Of a DNA stretch of 7,527 bases, positions 1 to 6,745 are shown piece by piece; positions within the stretch are counted from its first letter, which is position 1; every line of letters starts with the position of its first letter. The DNA is taken from NCBI GenBank assembly GCA_003168295.1, contig PMST01000307.1, positions 1 through 7,527 on the forward strand. The letters run 5' to 3'. The notes below the pieces were generated by a model that ran no database searches, was not told where the DNA came from, and saw only the letters and a program-made list of their open reading frames with translations. Made by a program: the position numbers and the translations under genes. The DNA is from Actinomycetota bacterium. GTDB taxonomy: Bacteria; Actinomycetota; Actinomycetes; Streptosporangiales; Streptosporangiaceae.

Positions 1-2393
1 TGGCCCGGCTCCGCGAGCAGGTCGGCGCGGCGAGTAGCCGCAGCGCAGCCGCGCAGGAGGAGATGGACCGCCTGGCGGCCTCGGCCGAGCAGGCCAGGGG
101 GCGGGCGGCCCAGGCCCAGCAAGAGCACGAGCAGGTCCAGGACACCTCCGGCGGGCGGGACGAAGACCGTAGCGAACTGGCCGCCGAGCACGCCGAAGCC
201 ACCGAGATCCTCTCTGGATATACCGAACGGACCGTGGCTCTCCGCTCGGCCGAACGCGAGTCGGCTCGCCAACTGGCGGCGCTGCGGGCCCGGGCCGACG
301 CCCTGGCCGAGGCGGTGCGCCGCGGTGCCGACGCCTCCGCCGCGCTGCTCGCCGACCCGGCCCGTTTCACCGGCGTACTCGGCTCGTTCGCGGCCCGGCT
401 CCAGGTCACCGAGGGCTACGAGGTCGCGGTCGCCGCTGCCCTGGGCGCTGCCGCCGACGCGGTCGCGGTGACCAGCATCGACGCGGCTGCCGAGATCTTG
501 TCCACCCTGCGCCGCGACGACGCCGGCAGCGCCGGCCTGGTCATCGCCGCTCCACTTGCAGTCCCGGACGCCCCACCCGCCCCGGACGGTGCCGTCTGGG
601 CCGCCGCGCTAGTGCGCGGGCCGGGCGGGCTGGGCGAGGTCGCCGCGGCGCTGCTCCGCGACGTAGCGGTCGCGGATGACCTGGCGCAGGCACGCCGGAT
701 CGTTCGGGAAAATCCTGCCTTCAAGGCGGTGACGCGCACGGGTGACGTGCTCGGCTCGCACTGGGCCCACGGCGGCGGCGCGCGGCCGCAGAGCCTGCTC
801 GAGCTCCGGGCGGCGGCCGAGGAGGCGGCGGCCGGGCTGGCCGAAGCCGAGCGGCGGTGCGAGGAGGCGGCGGCCGGACTGGCCGCGGCGATGCAGGCCG
901 AAGAGGTCGCCCGCCAGTCGGTCGCGGAGAAGCTGGCCCGCAGGCATAAGGCCGACGCGGCCGCGGCGGAGATCTCCGGCCGGCTCGGACGGCTGGCGGG
1001 CGCGGCCCGGGCCGCCCGGGACGAGGCCGGCCGGCTGGACGCTGCCCTGGCCAAGGCCCAGCTGGCGGCCGAGAAAGACCTCGCCCGGCTGGAGCAGCTG
1101 ACGACGGAGCTCACCGAGGCCGCGGCGGCCGAGCCGGTCGACCCAACCGAGGAGGCCGAGGAGGCCGAGGAGGCCGGCTGGCTCCGGGAGGAGCTCGCCG
1201 AGCGCTGTGCCAAGGCGCGCGACGCCGAGATGGAGGCCAGGCTCGAGGTCAGGACCGCGGAGGAAAGGCTGCGCTCGATCGCCGGCCGGGCCGACTCGCT
1301 GGCCGCCACGGCGGACGCGGAGCGCGCCACCCGGCTGCGGGCGGCGCAGCGGCGCAGGCAGCGAGTCACCCAGGCCGCGGTGGCCCGCGCGGTGGCGCTG
1401 GGCGCCGGGTACGCGGTCGAGGCGGCCGAGCAGTCGGTGCACCAGGCCCTGGCCCGGCGGGCCGAAGCCGAGGCTGTCAGCTCGGGCGGCGCCACCGAGC
1501 TGAAGGCGGTCCGAGCCCGGGTCCGCGACCTCGCCGCCGACCTGGACACGGTGGTGAACACCGCGCACGGCACCGAGATCGCCCGGGCCGAGCACCGGCT
1601 CCGGCTGGCCCAGCTCGCGGAGCACGCGCTCGATGAGTTCGGCATCGGGGCGGACGCCCTGGTGGCCGAGTACGGGCCTGAGGCGCCCGTGCCGGTGATC
1701 GGCGACGAGGCCGCCCTGCCGTCGCGCTATGACCGGACCGTGGCGCAGCGCCGGGCCGCCGACGCGCAGCGCCAGCTCGACCGGCTCGGCAAGGTCAACC
1801 CGCTGGCCCTGGAGGAGTACGAGGCCCTGACCGAACGGCATACCTTCCTGGCCACCCAGCTGGATGATCTGCGCAAGACCCGGCGGGACCTGCTCACCGT
1901 GGTCAAGGAGGTCGATGACCGGGTGCAGGAGGTGTTCGCCTCCGCATACGCCGACACCGCGCGGGAGTTTGAGCAGCTGTTCGGCCGCCTGTTCCCGGGC
2001 GGGCAGGGCAATCTGGTGCTGACCGAGCCGGACGACATGCTGGCCACCGGCATCGAGATCGAGGCGCGCCCGCCGGGTAAGAAGGTCAAGCGGCTGTCGC
2101 TGCTGTCCGGCGGCGAACGGTCGCTGACCGCCATCGCGTACCTGTTCGCGATCTTCAAGGCCAGGCCCTCGCCGTTCTACGTGCTTGACGAGGTGGAAGC
2201 GGCGCTGGACGACACGAACCTGCAGCGGCTGCTGGGGGTCTTCGAGGAGCTGCGGGAGAGCTCGCAGCTCATCGTGATCACCCACCAGCGCCGCACGATG
2301 GAAGCCGCCGACGCCCTCTACGGCATCACCATGCGCGGTGACGGCGTCTCCGCCGTGATCAGCCAGCCCCTAGACACCCGCCAGCCCGCCTAA
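1..2393 (+). CDS. smc: Chromosome partition protein SMC, C-terminal two thirds (5' truncated by window edge)
   Basis: SMC is the ATPase of the bacterial condensin complex (with ScpA and ScpB); it organises and segregates the chromosome. The frame is open from base 3, so the ATG at 63 is internal and the real start lies outside the window. About 796 residues are visible. In order they are the end of the outgoing coiled coil, a hinge at about 345-780 (GYEVAVAAALGA near 415-450, a glycine-rich end GDVLGSHWAHGGG near 743-780), a long Ala/Glu/Arg-rich returning coiled coil to about 1770, the conserved VNPLALEEYEAL entry to the C-terminal head near 1795, the ABC signature LLSGGERSL (2100-2126), Walker B FYVLDEVEAALDD (2175-2213) and the H-loop VITHQRRTM near 2275-2300. 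The distance from hinge to C terminus, about 680 residues, fits full-length SMCs of about 1,190. It ends with TAA at 2391-2393. Long minus-strand ORFs across it are GC-driven shadows. Identity is secure. Confidence 0.96.
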   Translation, partial: ARLREQVGAASSRSAAAQEEMDRLAASAEQARGRAAQAQQEHEQVQDTSGGRDEDRSELAAEHAEATEILSGYTERTVALRSAERESARQLAALRARADALAEAVRRGADASAALLADPARFTGVLGSFAARLQVTEGYEVAVAAALGAAADAVAVTSIDAAAEILSTLRRDDAGSAGLVIAAPLAVPDAPPAPDGAVWAAALVRGPGGLGEVAAALLRDVAVADDLAQARRIVRENPAFKAVTRTGDVLGSHWAHGGGARPQSLLELRAAAEEAAAGLAEAERRCEEAAAGLAAAMQAEEVARQSVAEKLARRHKADAAAAEISGRLGRLAGAARAARDEAGRLDAALAKAQLAAEKDLARLEQLTTELTEAAAAEPVDPTEEAEEAEEAGWLREELAERCAKARDAEMEARLEVRTAEERLRSIAGRADSLAATADAERATRLRAAQRRRQRVTQAAVARAVALGAGYAVEAAEQSVHQALARRAEAEAVSSGGATELKAVRARVRDLAADLDTVVNTAHGTEIARAEHRLRLAQLAEHALDEFGIGADALVAEYGPEAPVPVIGDEAALPSRYDRTVAQRRAADAQRQLDRLGKVNPLALEEYEALTERHTFLATQLDDLRKTRRDLLTVVKEVDDRVQEVFASAYADTAREFEQLFGRLFPGGQGNLVLTEPDDMLATGIEIEARPPGKKVKRLSLLSGGERSLTAIAYLFAIFKARPSPFYVLDEVEAALDDTNLQRLLGVFEELRESSQLIVITHQRRTMEAADALYGITMRGDGVSAVISQPLDTRQPA
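1149..1175 (+). repeat. Three tandem copies of a 9-base unit inside smc
   Basis: GAGGAGGCC occurs three times head to tail in frame (1149-1157, 1158-1166, 1167-1175), encoding Glu-Glu-Ala three times in the returning coiled coil of SMC. The unit is not a multiple of seven residues, so a copy-number change would shift the heptad register. It is probably a replication-slippage tract. Confidence 0.85.
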
Positions 2394-2533
2394 CCCCCGC
2401 CACCCGCCAGGCCCGCGTTGCTCGCCGGAGAGCCAGCCGCCAGGCCGCCGCGACGTTCGCCTAGCCTCCGCCAGCACGCCCAGCACCCCGTTGGCCGCCC
2501 TTTGTACTCCGTGGCCTTACCCCATACGTAGCA

Positions 2534-2562
2534 TTCAACGCTCTATCAAGATTAGTTAACAT
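2534..2562 (+). promoter_or_regulatory. Candidate promoter for ftsY
   Basis: TAACAT at 2557-2562 fits the actinobacterial -10 pattern TAnnnT. TTCAAC at 2534-2539, 17 bases upstream, is a weak -35. Both lie in the AT-rich part of the gap. Transcription would start near 2569 and give a leader of about 300 bases before the ftsY ATG. This is motif inference only; the -35 matches TTGACA at only three of six positions. Confidence 0.35.
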
Positions 2563-2564
2563 CA

Positions 2565-2581
2565 GCCACATTTTCCGTGGC
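2565..2581 (+). repeat. Short hairpin GCCAC-7-GTGGC next to the candidate ftsY promoter
   Basis: GCCAC (2565-2569) and GTGGC (2577-2581) pair perfectly around the loop ATTTTCC. The hairpin starts almost at the predicted transcription start. It could be a 5' stabilising stem or an operator. The stem is only five base pairs, so chance is possible, and with the T-run inside the loop it does not look like a terminator. Confidence 0.3.
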
Positions 2582-2650
2582 GGATCCGGGCTTGGCGGTG
2601 GATTGAGTGCATGGGAATGCACCGGATACGCCGCGGAGCCCGAATCCACC
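2582..2650 (+). promoter_or_regulatory. Structured leader with two mutually exclusive stems upstream of ftsY
   Basis: Stem A pairs 2582-2592 with 2637-2647: GGAT/ATCC and CGGGCT/AGCCCG, ten pairs with one C-A mismatch. Stem B pairs GGTGGATT (2597-2604) with AATCCACC (2643-2650), eight perfect pairs. Both use bases 2643-2647, so they cannot form together. Inside both lies a perfect six-pair hairpin, GTGCAT-GGGA-ATGCAC (2607-2622). Competing stems are typical of RNA switches and attenuators, but I recognise no known riboswitch class. No terminator or sequestered ribosome-binding site adjoins them, so any switching role is inference. Confidence 0.4.
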
Positions 2651-2658
2651 ACAATCTT

Positions 2659-2695
2659 CTGCGCTGTAGGTCTGCAACCCCTGCGCTGTACGTCT
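2659..2695 (+). repeat. Near-perfect 15-base direct repeat with 22-bp period in the ftsY leader
   Basis: CTGCGCTGTAGGTCT (2659-2673) and CTGCGCTGTACGTCT (2681-2695) match at 14 of 15 positions. Their starts are 22 bp apart, two helical turns, so a dimeric regulator could contact both copies on one face of the DNA. A 7-bp inverted repeat, GTCTGCA (2670-2676) with TGCAGAC (2709-2715), starts within the first copy. The regulator is unknown. Confidence 0.55.
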
Positions 2696-2876
2696 CCAAG
2701 GAGATCTCTGCAGACTCGTGGGTATCTTGTGTCACACGCACGACCGCGAGCCGGCGGTAGGTTGGCGGACGACCTACGCGCAGCTGCGGCAGCGACCCGC
2801 CACCCGCGACCCCGAGCAACCTCGCCCGACCCCGCAATTCGCGGCCGCTGACGGGGTCTGGGAGACTGAGAGCCTG

Positions 2877-4031
2877 ATGGAATACGTAATTCTGATCATT
2901 GTCATTGCCGTCCTAGCGGTCGGCGCCGGCGGACTGCTGTTCCTGCGGCCGCGCCGCAGGCGTGGCGCGATAGCGCCGCCTAGCCAGCCGCCGGCGGGAC
3001 CGGCCGTGCCGCCCGGCGGCGGACAAGCGGAGAACGCCCAAGCCGACGCCGCCGCCCAAGCGCCCACGCCCGCGGCCGCGACGGGCGTGCTCGACCTCGA
3101 GCGGCCGCCGCCGTCGGCGGGGCGGATGGTGCGGCTGCGGGCCCGCCTGGCCAGGTCGCAGAGTTCGGTCGGGTCGGCGCTGCTTGGCCTGCTGTCCAGG
3201 GACCGGCTCGACGATGAGACCTGGGATGAGATCGAAGAGGTGCTCATCACCGCCGACGTGGGCGTGGTGCCCGCCCGGCTCATGGTCGATGACCTGAAGA
3301 CCAAGGTGAAGGTCCTCGGCACCCGCGGGCCTGCCGAGGTGCGCGAGCTGCTCAGGACAGAACTGCTTGGCCAGCTCGGCGAGGACACCGACCGGTCGCT
3401 GCACACGTCACCGCATGGCGGGATGCCCGCGGTGGTCCTCATGGTCGGCGTGAACGGCACCGGCAAGACCACGACCTGCGGGAAGCTCGCCCGGGCCCTG
3501 ATCGGGGACGGGGAGACCGTCCTGCTCGGGGCCGCCGATACCTTCCGTGCGGCGGCGGCCGACCAGCTGCAGACGTGGGGCGAGCGGGTCGGGGCGGAGA
3601 CGGTGCGGGCCGACCGGGAGGGCGCGGACCCGGCGAGCGTGGCGTTCGAGGCGGTGAGCGAGGGCATCGAGAAGGGCGTCGACGTGGTGGTGATCGACAC
3701 CGCCGGCCGGCTGCACACCAAGATCGGGCTGATGGACGAGCTCGGCAAGGTGAAGCGCGTGGTGGAGAAGCGGACCACGGTGGATGAGGTGCTGCTCGTG
3801 CTGGACGCGACCACCGGGCAGAACGGGCTCCGGCAGGCCCGGGTCTTCGCCGAGGTGGTCGACGTCACCGGCATTGTGCTCACCAAGCTCGACGGCACCG
3901 CCAAGGGCGGGATCGTCATCGCCGTGCAGCGCGAGCTCGGCGTGCCGGTCAAGCTGGTCGGCCTCGGTGAGGGACCGGATGACCTGGCGCCGTTCGACCC
4001 GGCCGCGTTCGTGGACGCCATCCTCGGCTGA
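2877..4031 (+). CDS. ftsY: Signal recognition particle receptor FtsY, membrane-anchored form
   Basis: FtsY is the SRP receptor: it docks ribosome-SRP complexes at the membrane by forming a GTP-bound heterodimer with Ffh (encoded at 6738). I chose ATG 2877 (384 aa). It places a hydrophobic segment at residues 3-23 followed by RPRRRRG, a single N-terminal transmembrane anchor like those known in actinobacterial FtsY. GGGAGA (2860-2865) may serve as ribosome-binding site. A Pro/Ala-rich linker fills about residues 30-85, in place of the long acidic A domain of E. coli FtsY. The helical N domain follows to about 170. The G domain shows GVNGTGKTTT (191-200), DTFRAAA (221-227), DTAGR (274-278), TKLDG (336-340) and GLGEGPDDLAPFD (362-374). 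All GTPase motifs are intact. An in-frame GTG at 2718 would add 53 residues, but it would bury the anchor and its AAGGAG is 14 bases away. Confidence 0.96.
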   Translation: MEYVILIIVIAVLAVGAGGLLFLRPRRRRGAIAPPSQPPAGPAVPPGGGQAENAQADAAAQAPTPAAATGVLDLERPPPSAGRMVRLRARLARSQSSVGSALLGLLSRDRLDDETWDEIEEVLITADVGVVPARLMVDDLKTKVKVLGTRGPAEVRELLRTELLGQLGEDTDRSLHTSPHGGMPAVVLMVGVNGTGKTTTCGKLARALIGDGETVLLGAADTFRAAAADQLQTWGERVGAETVRADREGADPASVAFEAVSEGIEKGVDVVVIDTAGRLHTKIGLMDELGKVKRVVEKRTTVDEVLLVLDATTGQNGLRQARVFAEVVDVTGIVLTKLDGTAKGGIVIAVQRELGVPVKLVGLGEGPDDLAPFDPAAFVDAILG

Positions 4032-4072
4032 GGCTGAAATACCGATCGACGCCCCGCCGGCGCCTGACTTGA

Positions 4073-4546
<474 letters not shown>

Positions 4547-4576
4547 CCGGCATCTTATGAACGGTCCGGGGGATGC

Positions 4577-6745
4577 GTGTCAGCCATGACTTCGTTTGCT
4601 GCGGATCGTGCTCGCCGGACTACGCAGGTCGACAGGTGGCTGGCGGAGCTCCTCGGCGCCGAGGCCGGCGTGGCCTTGGTGGCGGTCGGCGGGTACGGGC
4701 GCAAGGAACTGCTTCCCCGCAGTGACCTGGACGTGCTGCTGCTGCACAGCGGCCGCGATGATATCGCGGGCATCGCGGACCGGATCTGGTATCCCGTCTG
4801 GGATTCCGGTGCGGAACTCGACCACGCGGTGCGCACCGTGCCCCAGGCGCGAAGGGTGGCGCGGGCCGACCTGAAGGTCGCGCTCGGGCTGCTGTCCGCC
4901 CGGCACGTGGCCGGCGATCCCGATCTGACCGAACGGCTCCGGGCCGGCGCCCTCGAGGACTGGCGGTCAGCCGCGCCCGCGCGGCTGGCCGAACTGCACG
5001 ACGCCCACGACGAGCGCACCAGGGCCAGTGGTGAGCTTGCCTTCCTGCTCGAGCCCGACCTGAAAGAGGCCAGGGGCGGGCTGCGGGATGTGCATGCGAT
5101 CCAGGCGGTAGCGGCCGCGTGGGTGGCGCCCGCGCCAGGACCCAAGGTCCGCACGGCTTACGAGCAGATCCTTGACGCCCGGCACGCGCTGCACGAGGTC
5201 ACCGGGCGTCGCCTGGACCGGCTCGTCCTCGAGGAGCAGGACGAAGTGGCCCGCGCGCTCGGGCTGCTCGACGGGGACGTGCTGCTGCGGATGCTGGCGG
5301 GCGCCGCGCGTACCGTCGCGTACGCGGTCGATCATGCTTTCCGCCAGGCGGACCGGCTCCGCGGACAACGACGGCTGCGCCGCCGACGCGCCGAACGCCT
5401 CCCGCTGGCGGACGGAGTAGTGGAACAGGACGGCGAGGTGGTGCTGGCCCGGGTGGCCGATCCGGCCCGCGATCCGGTCCTGGTGCTGCGCGCGGCCGCC
5501 GCGGCCGCGCAGGCCGGGCTGCCGCTGGCGCCGCGGACGCTGGACCGGCTGACCGAATGCCCGCCGCTGCCCGTCCCGTGGCCGACCGGCGCCCGTGACG
5601 CTCTGCTCGCACTGCTCGGCGCCGGCCACGCCGCGGTCAGCGTTTGGGAGGCTCTGGACACCGAAGGCCTGGTGACGGCGCTGATCCCGGACTGGGAGCG
5701 GGTCAGGAACCGGCCGCAGCGCAACCCGCTGCACACCTTCACCGTGGACCGCCACCTAGCCGAGGCCGCCGCGCACGCCGCCGCGCTGACCCGCGAGGTC
5801 GCCCGGCTGCACCTGCTGCTGCCGATGGTCGCCACCCGGCGCGACCTGGACGACCCGGTCACGGTGAAGCAGGTGGCGACGGCCGTGCGCAGCCGCGCCC
5901 TGCTCGAGCTGCTGCATGCCCTGGCCATTGCCGACGGGCTGGCCACCGGGCCTGCCGCGTGGAACGACTGGAAGGCCACCCTGGTCGCCGACCTAGTGCG
6001 GCGGGTGGCGGCGGTGCTCGACGGCGACCCGATGCCCGAGCCCGAGCCGCTGCGCGCAGACCAGCGAGCGCTGGCCGCGGCCGGCGACCCGGCGGCCATC
6101 GTGCGCGGATCCGAGGTGACCGTGGTCGCCCGGGACCGGCCGGGCCTGCTCTGGCGCGCCGCGGGGGTGCTGGCCTCGCACCGGCTGGCGGTCCGCAGCG
6201 CGAACGCGACCTCGGTCGGGAACGTCGCCGTCACCGTGTTCGACGTAGAGCCTGAATTCGGTGACCCGCCTGACGCCACATTGGTGGTCGCGGACCTGCG
6301 CCGGATGCTGATGGGACGGCTGGACGTGGAGGACCGCCTGGATCGCCGCGCGCGTGCCGTCCGGCCCCGCGGTGCCTCCGTTCCCGCGCCCAGGGTGACC
6401 CTGGTCGACGACGCGTCGGACACCGCGACGGTGGTGGAGGTGCGCGCGCACGATGCGCCCGGGCTGCTGTGGCGGGTCGGGCGGGCCCTGGGCGAATGCG
6501 GCCTGGACGTGCGCGCGGCCCGGGTGGAGACGCGAGGGGCCGAGGTCGTCGACGTGTTCTACGTGACCGACGGTGACGGCAAGCCGCTGGCAGGAGACGA
6601 CCTGCGCCGCGCGACCACGCACTCGGTCCTGGCCGTGCTCGGAGATTTAACTCCAAACCGGTGGTCAGGGCGCAATAGCCGGGCCGCTCAGAGCCGACCG
6701 GACCCGGGTACCACGGACCGTTCGGTAGCCTGGTGCTGTGTTTGA
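4577..6745 (+). CDS. glnD: PII nucleotidyltransferase GlnD with disrupted HD (nucleotide-removing) domain
   Basis: GlnD modifies Tyr51 of PII when nitrogen is low (uridylylation in proteobacteria, adenylylation in studied actinobacteria); its HD domain removes the group when nitrogen is ample. Product is 722 aa, below the roughly 800 usual. The nucleotidyltransferase motif is intact: GGYGRKE (38-44), P47, S49, D50 and D52, then LEPDLKEARGGLRD. ACT domains are at about 513-590 (DRPGLLW, 520-526) and 618-689 (DAPGLLW, 626-632). HD entry HTFTVDRHL (386-394) and exit LHALAIADG (446-454) are present, but the expected centre with LLHDIGKG and the following histidines is absent: REVAR (406-410) runs straight into LHLLLPMVATRRDL (411-424). 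Roughly 50-60 residues seem deleted in frame, so transferase activity may persist while removal is probably lost. Start is GTG 4577 or ATG 4586; GGGGGA (4568-4573) fits neither ideally. The last ~33 residues look non-native. Overlaps ffh by 8 bases. Confidence 0.92.
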   Translation: MSAMTSFAADRARRTTQVDRWLAELLGAEAGVALVAVGGYGRKELLPRSDLDVLLLHSGRDDIAGIADRIWYPVWDSGAELDHAVRTVPQARRVARADLKVALGLLSARHVAGDPDLTERLRAGALEDWRSAAPARLAELHDAHDERTRASGELAFLLEPDLKEARGGLRDVHAIQAVAAAWVAPAPGPKVRTAYEQILDARHALHEVTGRRLDRLVLEEQDEVARALGLLDGDVLLRMLAGAARTVAYAVDHAFRQADRLRGQRRLRRRRAERLPLADGVVEQDGEVVLARVADPARDPVLVLRAAAAAAQAGLPLAPRTLDRLTECPPLPVPWPTGARDALLALLGAGHAAVSVWEALDTEGLVTALIPDWERVRNRPQRNPLHTFTVDRHLAEAAAHAAALTREVARLHLLLPMVATRRDLDDPVTVKQVATAVRSRALLELLHALAIADGLATGPAAWNDWKATLVADLVRRVAAVLDGDPMPEPEPLRADQRALAAAGDPAAIVRGSEVTVVARDRPGLLWRAAGVLASHRLAVRSANATSVGNVAVTVFDVEPEFGDPPDATLVVADLRRMLMGRLDVEDRLDRRARAVRPRGASVPAPRVTLVDDASDTATVVEVRAHDAPGLLWRVGRALGECGLDVRAARVETRGAEVVDVFYVTDGDGKPLAGDDLRRATTHSVLAVLGDLTPNRWSGRNSRAAQSRPDPGTTDRSVAWCCV
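5798..5815 (+). other. Apparent in-frame deletion junction in the GlnD HD domain
   Basis: Codons 408-413 read V-A-R-L-H-L. In intact actinobacterial GlnD, as I recall the family, the helix ending V-A-R leads into a leucine-rich helix with the HD dipeptide. A later segment reads V-R-H-H-L-L-L-P before ATRRDLDDP. The sequence here looks like the first A-R joined to the second H-L-L-L-P. Both sides encode similar GC-rich bases (GCCCGG/CTG and GTGCGG/CAC), so recombination between short repeats could explain it. The exact edges cannot be fixed without an alignment. Confidence 0.6.
6644..6745 (+). other. Probable read-through tail of glnD (former intergenic DNA)
   Basis: After GGA (codon 689) glnD continues GAT TTA ACT CCA AAC to TGA at 6743-6745. 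G/C at third positions drops to about 60% here (my hand count) against clearly higher values in the gene body. The tail (SGRNSRAAQSRPDPGTTDRS) resembles no ACT or GlnD sequence, and it includes TTA, a rare leucine codon in high-GC actinobacteria. Removing one T from TTT (6646-6648) gives GAT TAA, a stop exactly at the end of the second ACT domain. I infer stop loss by a one-base insertion, or a sequencing error. Confidence 0.5.
6726..6740 (+). promoter_or_regulatory. Candidate -10 element for leaderless ffh transcription
   Basis: TAGCCT (6726-6731) fits TAnnnT and ends six bases before the ffh GTG (6738-6740), the spacing seen when transcription begins on the start codon itself. No Shine-Dalgarno-like sequence precedes the GTG, which agrees with a leaderless start. 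There is no good -35 near 6703-6708 (CCCGGG). Translational coupling to glnD is the alternative, since the genes overlap by 8 bases. Confidence 0.4.

Larger units (their letters stand above)
2394..2876. other. Non-coding interval between smc and ftsY
   Basis: These 483 bases hold no convincing gene. The first part (2394-2500) is GC-rich and shows no clear intrinsic terminator for smc: only short GC stems and no T-run. Bases 2500-2580 are clearly AT-richer than the surroundings, as expected for a promoter region. Bases 2565-2715 carry several inverted and direct repeats, annotated separately. Small ORFs here (minus strand 2461-2652 and 2562-2837, plus strand 2603-2851) lack a credible ribosome-binding site and recognisable sequence. 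I searched by eye for the conserved SRP RNA apical loop, because both SRP GTPases are nearby, and did not find it. Confidence 0.7.

Noticed and set aside
416..2285. Long minus-strand open frames opposite smc (up to 558 codons)
   Set aside because: They are low-complexity Ser/Ala/Arg or Gly/Leu/Arg-rich shadows produced by high GC on the strand opposite a well-identified SMC; no recognisable motifs.
2694..2703. CTCCAAGGAG and nearby GAGATCTC and TCTGCAGA palindromes
   Set aside because: Short restriction-site-like palindromes are expected by chance in a few kb; the longer 22-bp-period repeat explains part of the block.
2729..2737. GTGTCACAC palindrome as a CRP-like operator
   Set aside because: It lacks the TGTGA-6-TCACA spacing of CRP/FNR sites and is too short to support alone.
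2718..2876. Upstream GTG start extending FtsY by 53 residues
   Set aside because: It would put a polar segment before the membrane anchor, and the AAGGAG sequence (2698-2703) is 14 bases from the GTG, too far for a good ribosome-binding site.
2394..2876. SRP RNA or a known riboswitch in the smc-ftsY gap
   Set aside because: I looked for the conserved SRP apical loop (GGAAGCAGCC-like) and for class-specific riboswitch cores and saw none; only unassigned stems and repeats are present.
5332..6423. 363-codon minus-strand frame opposite glnD
   Set aside because: Same composition artefact; ACT-domain motifs on the + strand explain the region.
4577..6745. glnD as a pseudogene
   Set aside because: The frame is continuous, the transferase catalytic residues and both ACT domains are intact, and codon bias is maintained to the end of ACT2; a selective HD deletion fits better than decay.
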